DNA of 18,495 bases from a bacterium (GTDB lineage: Bacteria > Coprothermobacterota > Coprothermobacteria > Coprothermobacterales > JAADFF01). Below the pieces are notes generated by a model. That model was not told where the DNA came from, did not search any database, and saw nothing but the letters and a program-made list of their open reading frames with translations. Where the stretch lies: assembly GCA_027063755.1 (NCBI GenBank), contig JAMORD010000184.1, positions 1-18,495 of the forward strand, read 5' to 3'. Both the position numbers and the translations under genes were made by a program. Below are positions 7,233 to 14,290 of this stretch, piece after piece. Position 1 is the first letter of the stretch. The number at the start of each line of letters is the position of its first letter.

Positions 7233-7775
7233 CTAATCATCTCCTTTTTCCGTAAGATACGGCACGGCATGTAGGAAATAAGTGTATCCTGAATAAAGGG
7301 CAACTACTGCAGTAAGATATACAAGTATTTTAATTAGCAGATTCAAAGAAAAATAAGGAGACAAATAAACAGCAGATATAAGTATCGTCTGAAGGAGTGT
7401 TTTCATCTTACCCCACACATTGGCAGGCACAACAACACCTTTGGATGCCAAAAACATACGAATACCACTGACAAAAATATCTCTAAGTATAATTATGGCC
7501 ACAAACCACAGAGGAAGCTCCCTTGACCATAGGAAAATAAGGAATATAGCATTAATAAGCAATTTATCAGTAATCTGATCCATGAATTTCCCCAAATTGG
7601 TCACCATGTTATATCGTCTGGCAATCATGCCATCAAATACATCTGTAATCATAGCAAACCAAAATAATATGAGGGCTATCCAATAGTATTCTTTCTGGAT
7701 TGATAGGGGAAATAAAGGCACAATCATGAGAAGTCTAATTAATGTCAATATATTAGCTGCATTCCACAATTTCAT
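7233..7775 (-). CDS. pgsA: CDP-diacylglycerol-glycerol-3-phosphate 3-phosphatidyltransferase
   Basis: A 180-residue membrane enzyme of the CDP-alcohol phosphotransferase family, making phosphatidylglycerol phosphate from CDP-diacylglycerol and glycerol 3-phosphate. The family motif D-x2-DG-x2-AR-x8-G-x3-D-x3-D is complete (Asp45, Asp48, Gly49, Ala52-Arg53, Gly62, Asp66, Asp70). About five or six hydrophobic helices are visible, and the N-terminal NAANILTLIRLLMI is PgsA-like. FMDQITDK replaces the common FLDPxADK, so another CDP-alcohol transferase is possible but less likely. I chose ATG 7773-7775, preceded by GGAGAGTGAG; the ATG 18 bases further out (7791-7793) has no ribosome site and lies next to the likely -10. 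It is the first gene of the left-hand operon. Confidence 0.85.
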   Translation of the reverse strand: MKLWNAANILTLIRLLMIVPLFPLSIQKEYYWIALILFWFAMITDVFDGMIARRYNMVTNLGKFMDQITDKLLINAIFLIFLWSRELPLWFVAIIILRDIFVSGIRMFLASKGVVVPANVWGKMKTLLQTILISAVYLSPYFSLNLLIKILVYLTAVVALYSGYTYFLHAVPYLTEKGDD

Positions 7776-7796
7776 AGTCTCACTCTCCAACATATT

Positions 7797-7824
7797 ATTA
7801 TATAGTTATTCTACAACGAAAAAA
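7797..7824 (-). promoter_or_regulatory. Possible promoter for the pgsA operon
   Basis: On the minus strand a perfect -10 box TATAAT lies at 7802-7797, just after the terminator of the upstream operon. The only -35 candidate at 16 bases is the poly-T tail of that terminator (7824-7819), a poor match to TTGACA. Transcription would begin near 7790, which fits translation from the ATG at 7775. Confidence 0.4.
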
Positions 7825-7844
7825 GGGGGCCTTTAAGCCCCCTT
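7819..7844 (-). terminator. Intrinsic terminator of the efp-to-oxidoreductase operon
   Basis: Read on the minus strand, AAGGGGGC, a six-base loop TTAAAG and GCCCCCTT form an eight-base-pair hairpin whose arm runs into an unbroken T run (7824-7819). It begins 22 bases past the stop of the oxidoreductase gamma subunit (7866). Hairpin strength and U-tract are both typical of rho-independent termination. Confidence 0.88.
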
Positions 7845-7865
7845 CATACATGTAATGTATACACC

Positions 7866-8420
7866 TTATTTTTTCGCTTGTTCAGAAGCAAGCTCAAACC
7901 CTTTACGAAGTGCCTGTTCATTAAGATCTGCAAGCTCGGGTTTTTTCTTTCCAAGCTTTTCTCTCATGGCTGCAATAATATCATCAAGAGATACAACGTC
8001 CTGCAAGAAATAAGTCAATGCACCAAGAAGAATCATGTTTGTGGCCTTAACACTACCCATTCCCTCGGCAAGCTCTGTCGCTGCAATACCAATATAGGTT
8101 ACATCATCTCTGGTTGGCTTCTCGGTAATCATAGATGTATTGTATATAAAAACACCTCCCTCTCTTGCCATAGGCTCAAACTTTTGGAAAGAGGGATTGT
8201 TGAATATTACACAATATGTAGGTGCATGAGTAAGCGGAGAAGCAATTGGCTCATCAGATATCATAACAGTACAGTTTGCTGTACCGCCTCTCTGCTCCGG
8301 ACCATAGGAAGGAAGCCAAGTTGAGTAATATCCCTTTTCCATAGCTGCCTTAGCCAAAATCTGACCGGCAACCATTACACCCTGTCCACCAAATCCGGCA
8401 AAGATAACATCTTTAAGCAT
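7866..8420 (-). CDS. 2-oxoacid:ferredoxin oxidoreductase, gamma subunit (2-oxoisovalerate type)
   Basis: A 184-residue gamma subunit (domain III of pyruvate:ferredoxin oxidoreductase). GFGGQG is at 9-14 and the typical PSYGPEQRGGTANC at 37-50, followed by SDEPIASPL. With the alpha, beta and delta genes immediately upstream it makes a four-subunit, oxygen-sensitive enzyme that oxidises a 2-oxoacid with CoA to acyl-CoA, CO2 and reduced ferredoxin. The flanking ptb and butyrate kinase genes point to branched-chain 2-oxoacids rather than pyruvate or 2-oxoglutarate. The start follows AAGGAGGGA; there are three bases between it and the beta-subunit stop. It is the last gene before the terminator. 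Confidence 0.93.
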   Translation of the reverse strand: MLKDVIFAGFGGQGVMVAGQILAKAAMEKGYYSTWLPSYGPEQRGGTANCTVMISDEPIASPLTHAPTYCVIFNNPSFQKFEPMAREGGVFIYNTSMITEKPTRDDVTYIGIAATELAEGMGSVKATNMILLGALTYFLQDVVSLDDIIAAMREKLGKKKPELADLNEQALRKGFELASEQAKK

Positions 8421-8423
8421 GGC

Positions 8424-9185
8424 TTATCCCTCCTTCTTTTCTTCGCCTACATCCTTGTAGACGCCCAGTGGATAGACTTTAATCATTTCATTTTTGACAA
8501 ACTCTGCAGCCTTAACAGGATCCATACGCCAGTTTGTTGGACATGTAGAGACAACTTCTATAAATGTATAACCTTTGCCTTCCATCTGATACTGGAATGC
8601 CTTCTTAATCCACTTCTTCATATCAAGTACATGCTGTGGGTCAAATGCAGAAACCCTAACAGACAGAGCTGTTCCCTCAAACTGGGCGATATGCTCTGCC
8701 ATTTTTACAGGATAACCGGCATATTTAGGATCTCTACCATATGGAGAGGTTGTTGTCTTCATACCAACTAGTGTTGTTGGTGCCATCTGACCACCGGTCA
8801 TACCATAAACGGCATTGTTAACCATGATGGTGGTGATATTCACACCGCGAACAGCGGCATAAGATGTTTCAGCAAAACCAATTGATGCGGCATCACCATC
8901 ACCCTGATATGTAAAGACCAGTCTGTCTGGCCATGCCCACTTTATACCAGTTGCGTTGGCACAGGCCCTACCATGGGGAGCTTCAAACCAGTCTATATCA
9001 ATATAGTCGTATGCCAAAACTGCACAACCAACAGGTGCGATACCTATGGATATATCATCCCAGCCTTCTTCCTGAAGAATCTCTGCGATAACCCTGTGAA
9101 TGATACCGTGGAAACATCCGGGACAATAGTGATTAGGACCAGTATATATTTTAGGAACTTCGTACACAACCTGAAGGTTACCCAT
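8424..9185 (-). CDS. 2-oxoacid:ferredoxin oxidoreductase, beta (thiamine diphosphate-binding) subunit
   Basis: A 253-residue beta subunit. The thiamine diphosphate and Mg site is YQGDGDAA (93-100) with VNNAVYGMTGGQM (122-134). Cluster cysteines are Cys21 and Cys24 (HYCPGC), Cys54 (PVGC) and the Cys in VSTCPTNW near residue 210, the pattern for a 4Fe-4S cluster in this subunit. Its catalytic role is decarboxylation of the 2-oxoacid and electron passage through the cluster to the delta ferredoxin subunit. The start overlaps the alpha-subunit stop by one base (TAATG) and has GGGGGTG upstream. Substrate (2-oxoisovalerate and related acids) is inferred from the VorB-like partner and the neighbouring Ptb/Buk genes. 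Confidence 0.94.
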   Translation of the reverse strand: MGNLQVVYEVPKIYTGPNHYCPGCFHGIIHRVIAEILQEEGWDDISIGIAPVGCAVLAYDYIDIDWFEAPHGRACANATGIKWAWPDRLVFTYQGDGDAASIGFAETSYAAVRGVNITTIMVNNAVYGMTGGQMAPTTLVGMKTTTSPYGRDPKYAGYPVKMAEHIAQFEGTALSVRVSAFDPQHVLDMKKWIKKAFQYQMEGKGYTFIEVVSTCPTNWRMDPVKAAEFVKNEMIKVYPLGVYKDVGEEKKEG

Positions 9186-10267
9186 TACTTGGCACCCCCT
9201 TTCAGAATCTCAATAACTTTGTCCTCTACCTCTTTGGGGGTAGGAACAATACCACCTGGATATGGCATAAGGTGATATTTCTTATTAGGATCAAAGATAG
9301 ACAGTTTTACATCCTCAATAAGCTGACCCATGCTCATCTCAACAGTAAGAATATGCTCTGTCTTCTCTGCATATTCTTTCAGCTCTTTATCTGGGAATGG
9401 CCACAGTGTAATAGGTCTAAAGAGACCAACCTTGTAACCCTTGGCCCTGAGGTTCTTAACAGCTGTCTTGATAATACGAGCAGCTGTTCCATATGCAACA
9501 ATCATGACATCAATATCTGGCTCTTCCAGTTCAAAGGCCTCAAACATTCTCTCGTTTTCGTATACCTTCTGGTATTTCTCAAAGAGTTTGAAGTTGTGTT
9601 CAGCCAATTTGTTGGGATCAAGTTCAAGAGAGGTATTGACATTCTTCTTACCACCGTGCATTTTCTTACCAGAGAGTGCCCAGTCTGGCACAGGTATAGA
9701 ATCGGGATCAATATCATACTTAAACTCTACAGCCTCCATCATCTGACCAACAAGGCCATCAACAACCATCATGGCAAGCATACGATATTTAAAAGCGTTC
9801 TGGAATAACATTGGCATCAGGTCAACGGCCTCCTGAAGAGTAGATGGAGCATAAACAAGGTTGCGATAGTCTCCATGACCTCCACCTTTAACAGCCTGGA
9901 AATAATCAGACTGCGCAGGCTGAATATCACCAAGACCAGGACCTCCACGAATAAGGTTAATAATAACTGCTGGTACTTCAGCACCGGCCATGTAAGATAT
10001 AGCCTCTTGCATAAGGGAAACACCCGGAGAAGAAGAAGCTGTCATGGCATATTTACCGGCAGCACCGGCACCATAAATCATATTAGATGCGGCAACTTCG
10101 CTCTCCGCCTGGATAAACACGCCTCCAACCTGAGGCAACCTATATGCCATGTATTCGGCAAGCTCACTGGCAGGGGTAATTGGATAACCGAAAAATAGAC
10201 GGCATCCAGATCTTACCGCTGCCTCTCCAAGGGCCTCATTACCCTTCATAAAAACCTTTTCGCCCAT
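9185..10267 (-). CDS. vorB: 2-oxoacid:ferredoxin oxidoreductase, alpha subunit, VorB type
   Basis: A 360-residue alpha subunit joining domains I and II of the pyruvate:ferredoxin oxidoreductase fold. GYPITPASE (27-35), the catalytic-region QAESEVAASN (53-62), SSSPGVSLMQEA (78-89) and RGGPGLGDIQPAQSDYF (107-123) followed by GGGHGDY are the pattern of 3-methyl-2-oxobutanoate dehydrogenase subunit VorB. Domain II begins near residue 250 (IDVMIVAYGTAARI). It binds the thiamine substrate pocket with the beta subunit. The ATG follows AAGGAGGGGG; the delta subunit lies 15 bases upstream. The gene order delta-alpha-beta-gamma is the standard one. Because VorB-like and 2-oxoglutarate (KorA) alphas are close, the substrate remains an inference from context. 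Confidence 0.92.
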   Translation of the reverse strand: MGEKVFMKGNEALGEAAVRSGCRLFFGYPITPASELAEYMAYRLPQVGGVFIQAESEVAASNMIYGAGAAGKYAMTASSSPGVSLMQEAISYMAGAEVPAVIINLIRGGPGLGDIQPAQSDYFQAVKGGGHGDYRNLVYAPSTLQEAVDLMPMLFQNAFKYRMLAMMVVDGLVGQMMEAVEFKYDIDPDSIPVPDWALSGKKMHGGKKNVNTSLELDPNKLAEHNFKLFEKYQKVYENERMFEAFELEEPDIDVMIVAYGTAARIIKTAVKNLRAKGYKVGLFRPITLWPFPDKELKEYAEKTEHILTVEMSMGQLIEDVKLSIFDPNKKYHLMPYPGGIVPTPKEVEDKVIEILKGGAK

Positions 10268-10282
10268 ACTTTATCCCCCTCC

Positions 10283-10525
10283 TTATTCTGCTACTTCTAC
10301 GATCTCACGATAAACATCAATGACACCTTCGGGGCACATCATGGCACAGAAGGCACAACCTACACATTTATCGGGATCGGTTAGTTCAATGGGGCGATAT
10401 CCCTTTGAATTAATCTTGGTCTTTGAAAAGTCCAGAATATGAACTGGACAAACGGAAACACATAAACCACACTGCTTACATAGGTCTTCGCGAATCGTCA
10501 ACACACCTCTAACTTTTTTGGGCAC
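10283..10525 (-). CDS. 2-oxoacid:ferredoxin oxidoreductase, delta subunit (2[4Fe-4S] ferredoxin)
   Basis: An 80-residue ferredoxin-like subunit with two complete cluster motifs: Cys16, 19, 22, 26 followed by Pro, and Cys54, 57, 60, 64 followed by Pro. It carries electrons from the catalytic subunits to free ferredoxin. The linker between the motifs (residues 27-53) is longer than in small clostridial ferredoxins, as usual for oxidoreductase delta subunits. The start is GTG (10523-10525), preceded by AAAGGAGGGG; no ATG is available in frame upstream. It sits 18 bases after the stop of the P-loop NTPase and 15 bases before the alpha subunit. Confidence 0.94.
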   Translation of the reverse strand: MPKKVRGVLTIREDLCKQCGLCVSVCPVHILDFSKTKINSKGYRPIELTDPDKCVGCAFCAMMCPEGVIDVYREIVEVAE

Positions 10526-10543
10526 AACCCGTCCCCTCCTTTC

Positions 10544-11221
10544 TCAAACAAAAATATGCCTCTGGATAGGTAATACTGGATACTCAACCTTGTCAGCTAC
10601 CACTGGGGCAACTTCTGCCTCAGTAGCAACAAAGGGTATGGCAAGCTGTCTTTCAAGCTTTGCCACCGTCTCTTTAAATCTATTATACCCCGCAAAGAAA
10701 TCATCGGCTGTAAGGGCTCCGGCCAGGTTGATGTTGGGAATGACCTCTGAAATGGCAAAATCTGCCTCAAGTTTGTTATTAAATGTATTCATGTATGTTA
10801 GCAGTCCCTCATATGTAAAATTAGCCCTAAATGGGTTGACAACAAGTACTGTTTTAAACGGCACTTTGCGAATATCATCTCTGTAAATACCAATAGGACA
10901 AGTACCTGTTTCTTCTCCGGCAAGGTCAAAGATAATCTTTTTTTCTTCTTCAAGAAGGTCAGATATACCACCAGGTATAACAGGACTATCCATATATCTC
11001 AAGTCTCCATCAGGATACCTTGCAGGATACCCATAAACGGGAGCAATATCTCGTGTACGAATATAAGGCTTATACACATCAAGGTCTACAACGACAACTT
11101 CACCTTTGCCATTAATGGCTATATTGGCCGCAATTTCTGTTTTACCATTGCCCCTTGGTCCAATAAATAGCACAACTTGGGCATTGTCAAATAGATTCAG
11201 GCCATCGGTAATATTAGGCAT
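10544..11221 (-). CDS. P-loop NTPase of unknown role between butyrate kinase and the oxidoreductase
   Basis: A 225-residue soluble NTPase. A complete Walker A GPRGNGKT is at 21-28, a MinD/CobQ-like VVDLDVYKPYIRTRD at 44-58, a Walker B-like IIFDLAGEETG at 96-106 and a base-recognition-type VVNPFRANF near 127-135. It resembles ATP-binding proteins of the MinD/ParA/CobQ superfamily that are annotated only as 'ATP-binding protein' in anaerobes, but lacks the MinD membrane tail and any ferredoxin cysteines, so it is not a MinD/Ferredoxin fusion. The start overlaps the butyrate kinase end by eight bases, with GGAGGAAG inside that gene, so expression is tied to the fermentation genes. A role in assembly or activation of the oxidoreductase is a guess from position. 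Confidence 0.75.
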   Translation of the reverse strand: MPNITDGLNLFDNAQVVLFIGPRGNGKTEIAANIAINGKGEVVVVDLDVYKPYIRTRDIAPVYGYPARYPDGDLRYMDSPVIPGGISDLLEEEKKIIFDLAGEETGTCPIGIYRDDIRKVPFKTVLVVNPFRANFTYEGLLTYMNTFNNKLEADFAISEVIPNINLAGALTADDFFAGYNRFKETVAKLERQLAIPFVATEAEVAPVVADKVEYPVLPIQRHIFV

Positions 11222-12287
11222 ATTCTTTTGCTTCCTCCTCTCCCTTTAGCACACGAAGGGCACCAAGAGCAAGGGCCTCCATCTCCATCTCACCGGGATA
11301 CACATAAATAGGAGCAATCCACTCTGCATGTTCTTTTATCTTATCTACAAACCACTTGAAGTATGCAAGTCCACCTGTAAGGAGAATCGCATCAACTTTA
11401 CCCTCTAATGCTGCTGCCATATGTCCAATCCACTTAGCAATTTGATAAGCAGTAGCCCCCACCACGAGTTTAGCCTTCTCGTCACCAGCTTCTATATCAT
11501 TTTCTATCTTGATAGCATCAGAAGTTCCTAAATGTGCCACCCATCCACCTTTACCTTTGATTTTTTTCAGCATGGTTTTCTTATCATATTTCCCTTCAAA
11601 GCATAGTTTGGCAAGTGAATATACGGGTAAAGTACCGGAACGCTCAGGAGACATAGGCCCTTCTCCATCAAGGGCATTGTTAACATCTATCACCCTACCC
11701 TGTCTATGGGCACCAATGGAAATGCCACCACCCATATGAACAACAATAACATTGACATCTTTATAGTCCTTACCATGCTCACGAGCCCACCTACGAGCAA
11801 CAGCACGCTGATTAAGGGCATGGAAAATACTTTTCCTCTGAAATTCTGGCCAACCTGTAGGACGGGCAATATCTACCATCTCGTCCACAACTACTGGGTC
11901 AACAATAAATGCAGGTTTACCCCCAGCCTCCTGGGCAAGTTCATAGGCTATAAGGGCACCAAGATTAGAAGCATGTTCCCCCATTGGTCTATTTTTCAAA
12001 TCATCAAGCATCTTTTCATTAACCCTATATGTGCCACCTTCCATGGGTTTTAAAAGACCACCACGCCCCACAAATGCATCAATCTCCTCCAGAGATACTC
12101 CCTTTTCCTTCAAGAGTTTCAGTATAGTATCTTTTCTAAATTGATATTGATCGGCAATCCTATCAAACTTCTGAATTTCAGCGGGATCATGACGAACCGT
12201 TTCCTGCCACACTTTATTTTCATCTTCAAACAAGGCTACCTTCGTAGATGTAGAACCAGGGTTTATAACAAGTATCTTATATCCCAT
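11214..12287 (-). CDS. buk: Butyrate kinase 1 (canonical)
   Basis: A 357-residue acetokinase-family enzyme that transfers phosphate between butyryl (or isobutyryl/isovaleryl) phosphate and ADP, the ATP-yielding last step. Motifs match butyrate kinases closely: INPGSTSTKVALFEDE (8-23), FVGRGGLLKPMEGGTY, GEHASNLGALIA, FIVDPVVVDEM, KSIFHALNQRAVARR, VHMGGGISIGAHRQGR, GEGPMSPERSGTLP and LTGGLAY. All substrate and nucleotide elements look intact. The start follows AAGGAGGGAT; it lies three bases after the ptb stop and overlaps the NTPase start by eight bases. This copy is the more standard of the two kinases flanking ptb. Confidence 0.96.
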   Translation of the reverse strand: MGYKILVINPGSTSTKVALFEDENKVWQETVRHDPAEIQKFDRIADQYQFRKDTILKLLKEKGVSLEEIDAFVGRGGLLKPMEGGTYRVNEKMLDDLKNRPMGEHASNLGALIAYELAQEAGGKPAFIVDPVVVDEMVDIARPTGWPEFQRKSIFHALNQRAVARRWAREHGKDYKDVNVIVVHMGGGISIGAHRQGRVIDVNNALDGEGPMSPERSGTLPVYSLAKLCFEGKYDKKTMLKKIKGKGGWVAHLGTSDAIKIENDIEAGDEKAKLVVGATAYQIAKWIGHMAAALEGKVDAILLTGGLAYFKWFVDKIKEHAEWIAPIYVYPGEMEMEALALGALRVLKGEEEAKEYA

Positions 12288-12290
12288 ATA

Positions 12291-13193
12291 TCATCCCTCC
12301 TTCATGGCTATACCAGCCAAGAGTGAGTAATATTTGCTTTCATATGTATCCGCACGGGAAGGTACTATAACAGGCACAGTGGCCCCCACAACAATTCCAG
12401 CCATTTTTCCACCGGCTGCATATGTAAAGGACTTCCCAAGAAGATTACCTGCCTCTATATCTGGCACAAGAAATATATCGGCATCTTCTATAACGGGAGA
12501 CTTTATCCCCTTATGTTCTGCTGCAACACGGGATAGCACATTATCAAGTGCAAGTGGTCCATCAACAATAGCCTTTATCTGCTTTCTCCAAGACATCACA
12601 GTCAGTGCAGCAGCATCCATTGTTGCCGGCATCTTAGGATTAACTGTTTCAACAGCTGCAAGAACAGCTACCTTGGGCATATCGTATCCCAAGCGGGATG
12701 TCACCCATAGGGTATTATGAAGAATCTGCACCTTTTCATCAAGTGTAGGATATGGCACCATGCCACCATCTGTAAGGAATATAACCTTTGGATATGTTGG
12801 AACATCAAACAAAGCCACATGACTCATGAGTTTAGCCCTTCTAATACCCCACTCTTTGTTTAACACAGCCTTGAGGAACGTAGCTGTTTTAACAAGACCC
12901 TTCATAATGGCATGGGCTCCACCATCTCTTACAATCTTAACGGCCTTTTCAGCCATTTCTGCTTCATCGGAGGCATAGACAACCTCAAATTGTGAAATAT
13001 CTATCCCCTCCTCTTCAGCCGTCTTTTCAAGTTTTCCCTTATCGGCAACAAGTATAATCTCAGCAACTTTATCTTTGACAGCCATATCAGCTGCCTTCAA
13101 TGCTTCACTATCATGACCACCGGCTATAACAACTTTTACTTCTTCACGAGAATGTGCAAGTTCTTTCAGTGCAGAAAAATCTTTCAAAGCCAT
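12291..13193 (-). CDS. ptb: Phosphate butyryltransferase
   Basis: A 300-residue member of the phosphate acetyl/butyryltransferase family. It exchanges CoA for phosphate on butyryl-CoA or branched-chain acyl-CoA, giving the acyl phosphate used by butyrate kinase. The N-terminal VKVVIAGGHDSEALKAA (19-35), AIMKGLVKTATFLKAVLN (94-111), MSHVALFDVPTYPKVIFLTD and the C-terminal KSFTYAAGGKMAGIVVGA are typical of Ptb. The start follows AGGGAGGGGG. It is placed between two butyrate kinase genes, 3 and 14 bases from them. With the 2-oxoacid oxidoreductase downstream the acyl-CoA substrate is most likely derived from valine, leucine or isoleucine. Confidence 0.95.
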   Translation of the reverse strand: MALKDFSALKELAHSREEVKVVIAGGHDSEALKAADMAVKDKVAEIILVADKGKLEKTAEEEGIDISQFEVVYASDEAEMAEKAVKIVRDGGAHAIMKGLVKTATFLKAVLNKEWGIRRAKLMSHVALFDVPTYPKVIFLTDGGMVPYPTLDEKVQILHNTLWVTSRLGYDMPKVAVLAAVETVNPKMPATMDAAALTVMSWRKQIKAIVDGPLALDNVLSRVAAEHKGIKSPVIEDADIFLVPDIEAGNLLGKSFTYAAGGKMAGIVVGATVPVIVPSRADTYESKYYSLLAGIAMKEG

Positions 13194-13207
13194 ATATATC
13201 CCCCTCC

Positions 13208-14290
13208 CTACTGATAAACCTTAGGCTCTTCAATACCTTTGATAACACGCCATGCTCCTTCGGCAAGAGCCTCCATTTCAAAACCACCAGGATACACTTT
13301 AAATGGTGCAATCCAACCAATATATTTCTTAAAGAAGTTAATGACATAGTCGTTGTATGCCAAACCACCGGTAACGATAATAATCTCAACATTTCCCTTC
13401 AATACGCTGGCCATAGCAGCAATATCCTTTGAAACCTGATAAAGCATTGCATCAATGACAAGCTTAGCCTTTTCGTCGGTTTCGGAACGCTTAAGGGCTT
13501 CACGAAAATCTTTGGTACCAAGATGGGCATACATACCACCCTTACCGGCAATTCTCTTAAGAGTTTGTACCTTATCAGGTTTCTTATCGTAGATATACCT
13601 GACAAGGTCTCCAACGGGTAATGAACCTGCACGCTCTACCTGGAAAGGACCTCCCTCATTGGCATTATTGATATCAACAATACGACCATTCTTTATGGCG
13701 GCAATAGAAAATCCGCCCCCAAGGTGAACGGCAACGGCATTGACATCTTTTATATCCTTTCCAACCTCGGCCGCATATTTGCGAACAACAGCCCTTAAAT
13801 TCAGCATATGACCATGGCTTCTACGGGGAAGTTCAGGAAGACCTGAGAGCCTTGCATAATCTTCAAACTCATCAACAGACACAGGATCCGTAAAGTAAGC
13901 CTTTACACCAAACTCCTTTGCAAGCTCATAGCCAATAACGATTCCAACAAGGGAAATATGGTGAGCCTCAACACGCCAGTTGAGAATATCATCTACAATT
14001 TTCTCATTAACTTCATATGTGCCACCTTCCATAGCCTTTACAGGCCCACCACGGACGGCAAACGCAAGCAGGTTATCCTTTGTAACACCATGCTTGGACA
14101 TAAAGTCTATCACTGCTTTTTTTCTCATGTCTTTCTCCTCAAGAACATTCTGGAATTTATCAAGTTCTTCTTGAGGGTGGTCTATCGTCTCAACGACAAT
14201 TTTCTCTACACCAGTATCTGTAGCCTTGAAAAGGCCCAGTTTGGTAGATGTTGAACCGGGATTGACAACAACAATTCTGTCTTTATCCAT
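13208..14290 (-). CDS. Butyrate kinase 2 (divergent paralogue)
   Basis: A 360-residue acetokinase-family protein with the same framework as copy 1: VNPGSTSTKLGLF (9-21), RGGPVKAMEGGTYEVNEK, VHLGGGFSIAAIKNGR, VTGGLAYND. Several positions that are near-invariant in butyrate kinases differ: HASNLGA in copy 1 is HHISLVG here, KSIFHALNQ is RSHGHMLNL, and GEGPMSPERSG is EGGPFQVERAG with one residue less. Overall fold and ATP site look intact, so it is probably an active acyl kinase with different acyl specificity rather than a decayed copy. Annotated family would be butyrate or branched-chain-fatty-acid kinase. The start overlaps the recN end by eight bases and follows AGAGGTGAT. Confidence 0.85.
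   Translation of the reverse strand: MDKDRIVVVNPGSTSTKLGLFKATDTGVEKIVVETIDHPQEELDKFQNVLEEKDMRKKAVIDFMSKHGVTKDNLLAFAVRGGPVKAMEGGTYEVNEKIVDDILNWRVEAHHISLVGIVIGYELAKEFGVKAYFTDPVSVDEFEDYARLSGLPELPRRSHGHMLNLRAVVRKYAAEVGKDIKDVNAVAVHLGGGFSIAAIKNGRIVDINNANEGGPFQVERAGSLPVGDLVRYIYDKKPDKVQTLKRIAGKGGMYAHLGTKDFREALKRSETDEKAKLVIDAMLYQVSKDIAAMASVLKGNVEIIIVTGGLAYNDYVINFFKKYIGWIAPFKVYPGGFEMEALAEGAWRVIKGIEEPKVYQ

Noticed and set aside
7776-7793. Longer pgsA reading starting at ATG 7791-7793
   Set aside because: No ribosome site precedes it and it would lie at or before the likely transcription start; the ATG at 7773-7775 has GGAGAGTGAG upstream.
9272-9808. A 178-codon open frame on the plus strand opposite vorB
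   Set aside because: It covers strongly conserved vorB coding sequence, has no ribosome site and shows no recognisable domain.
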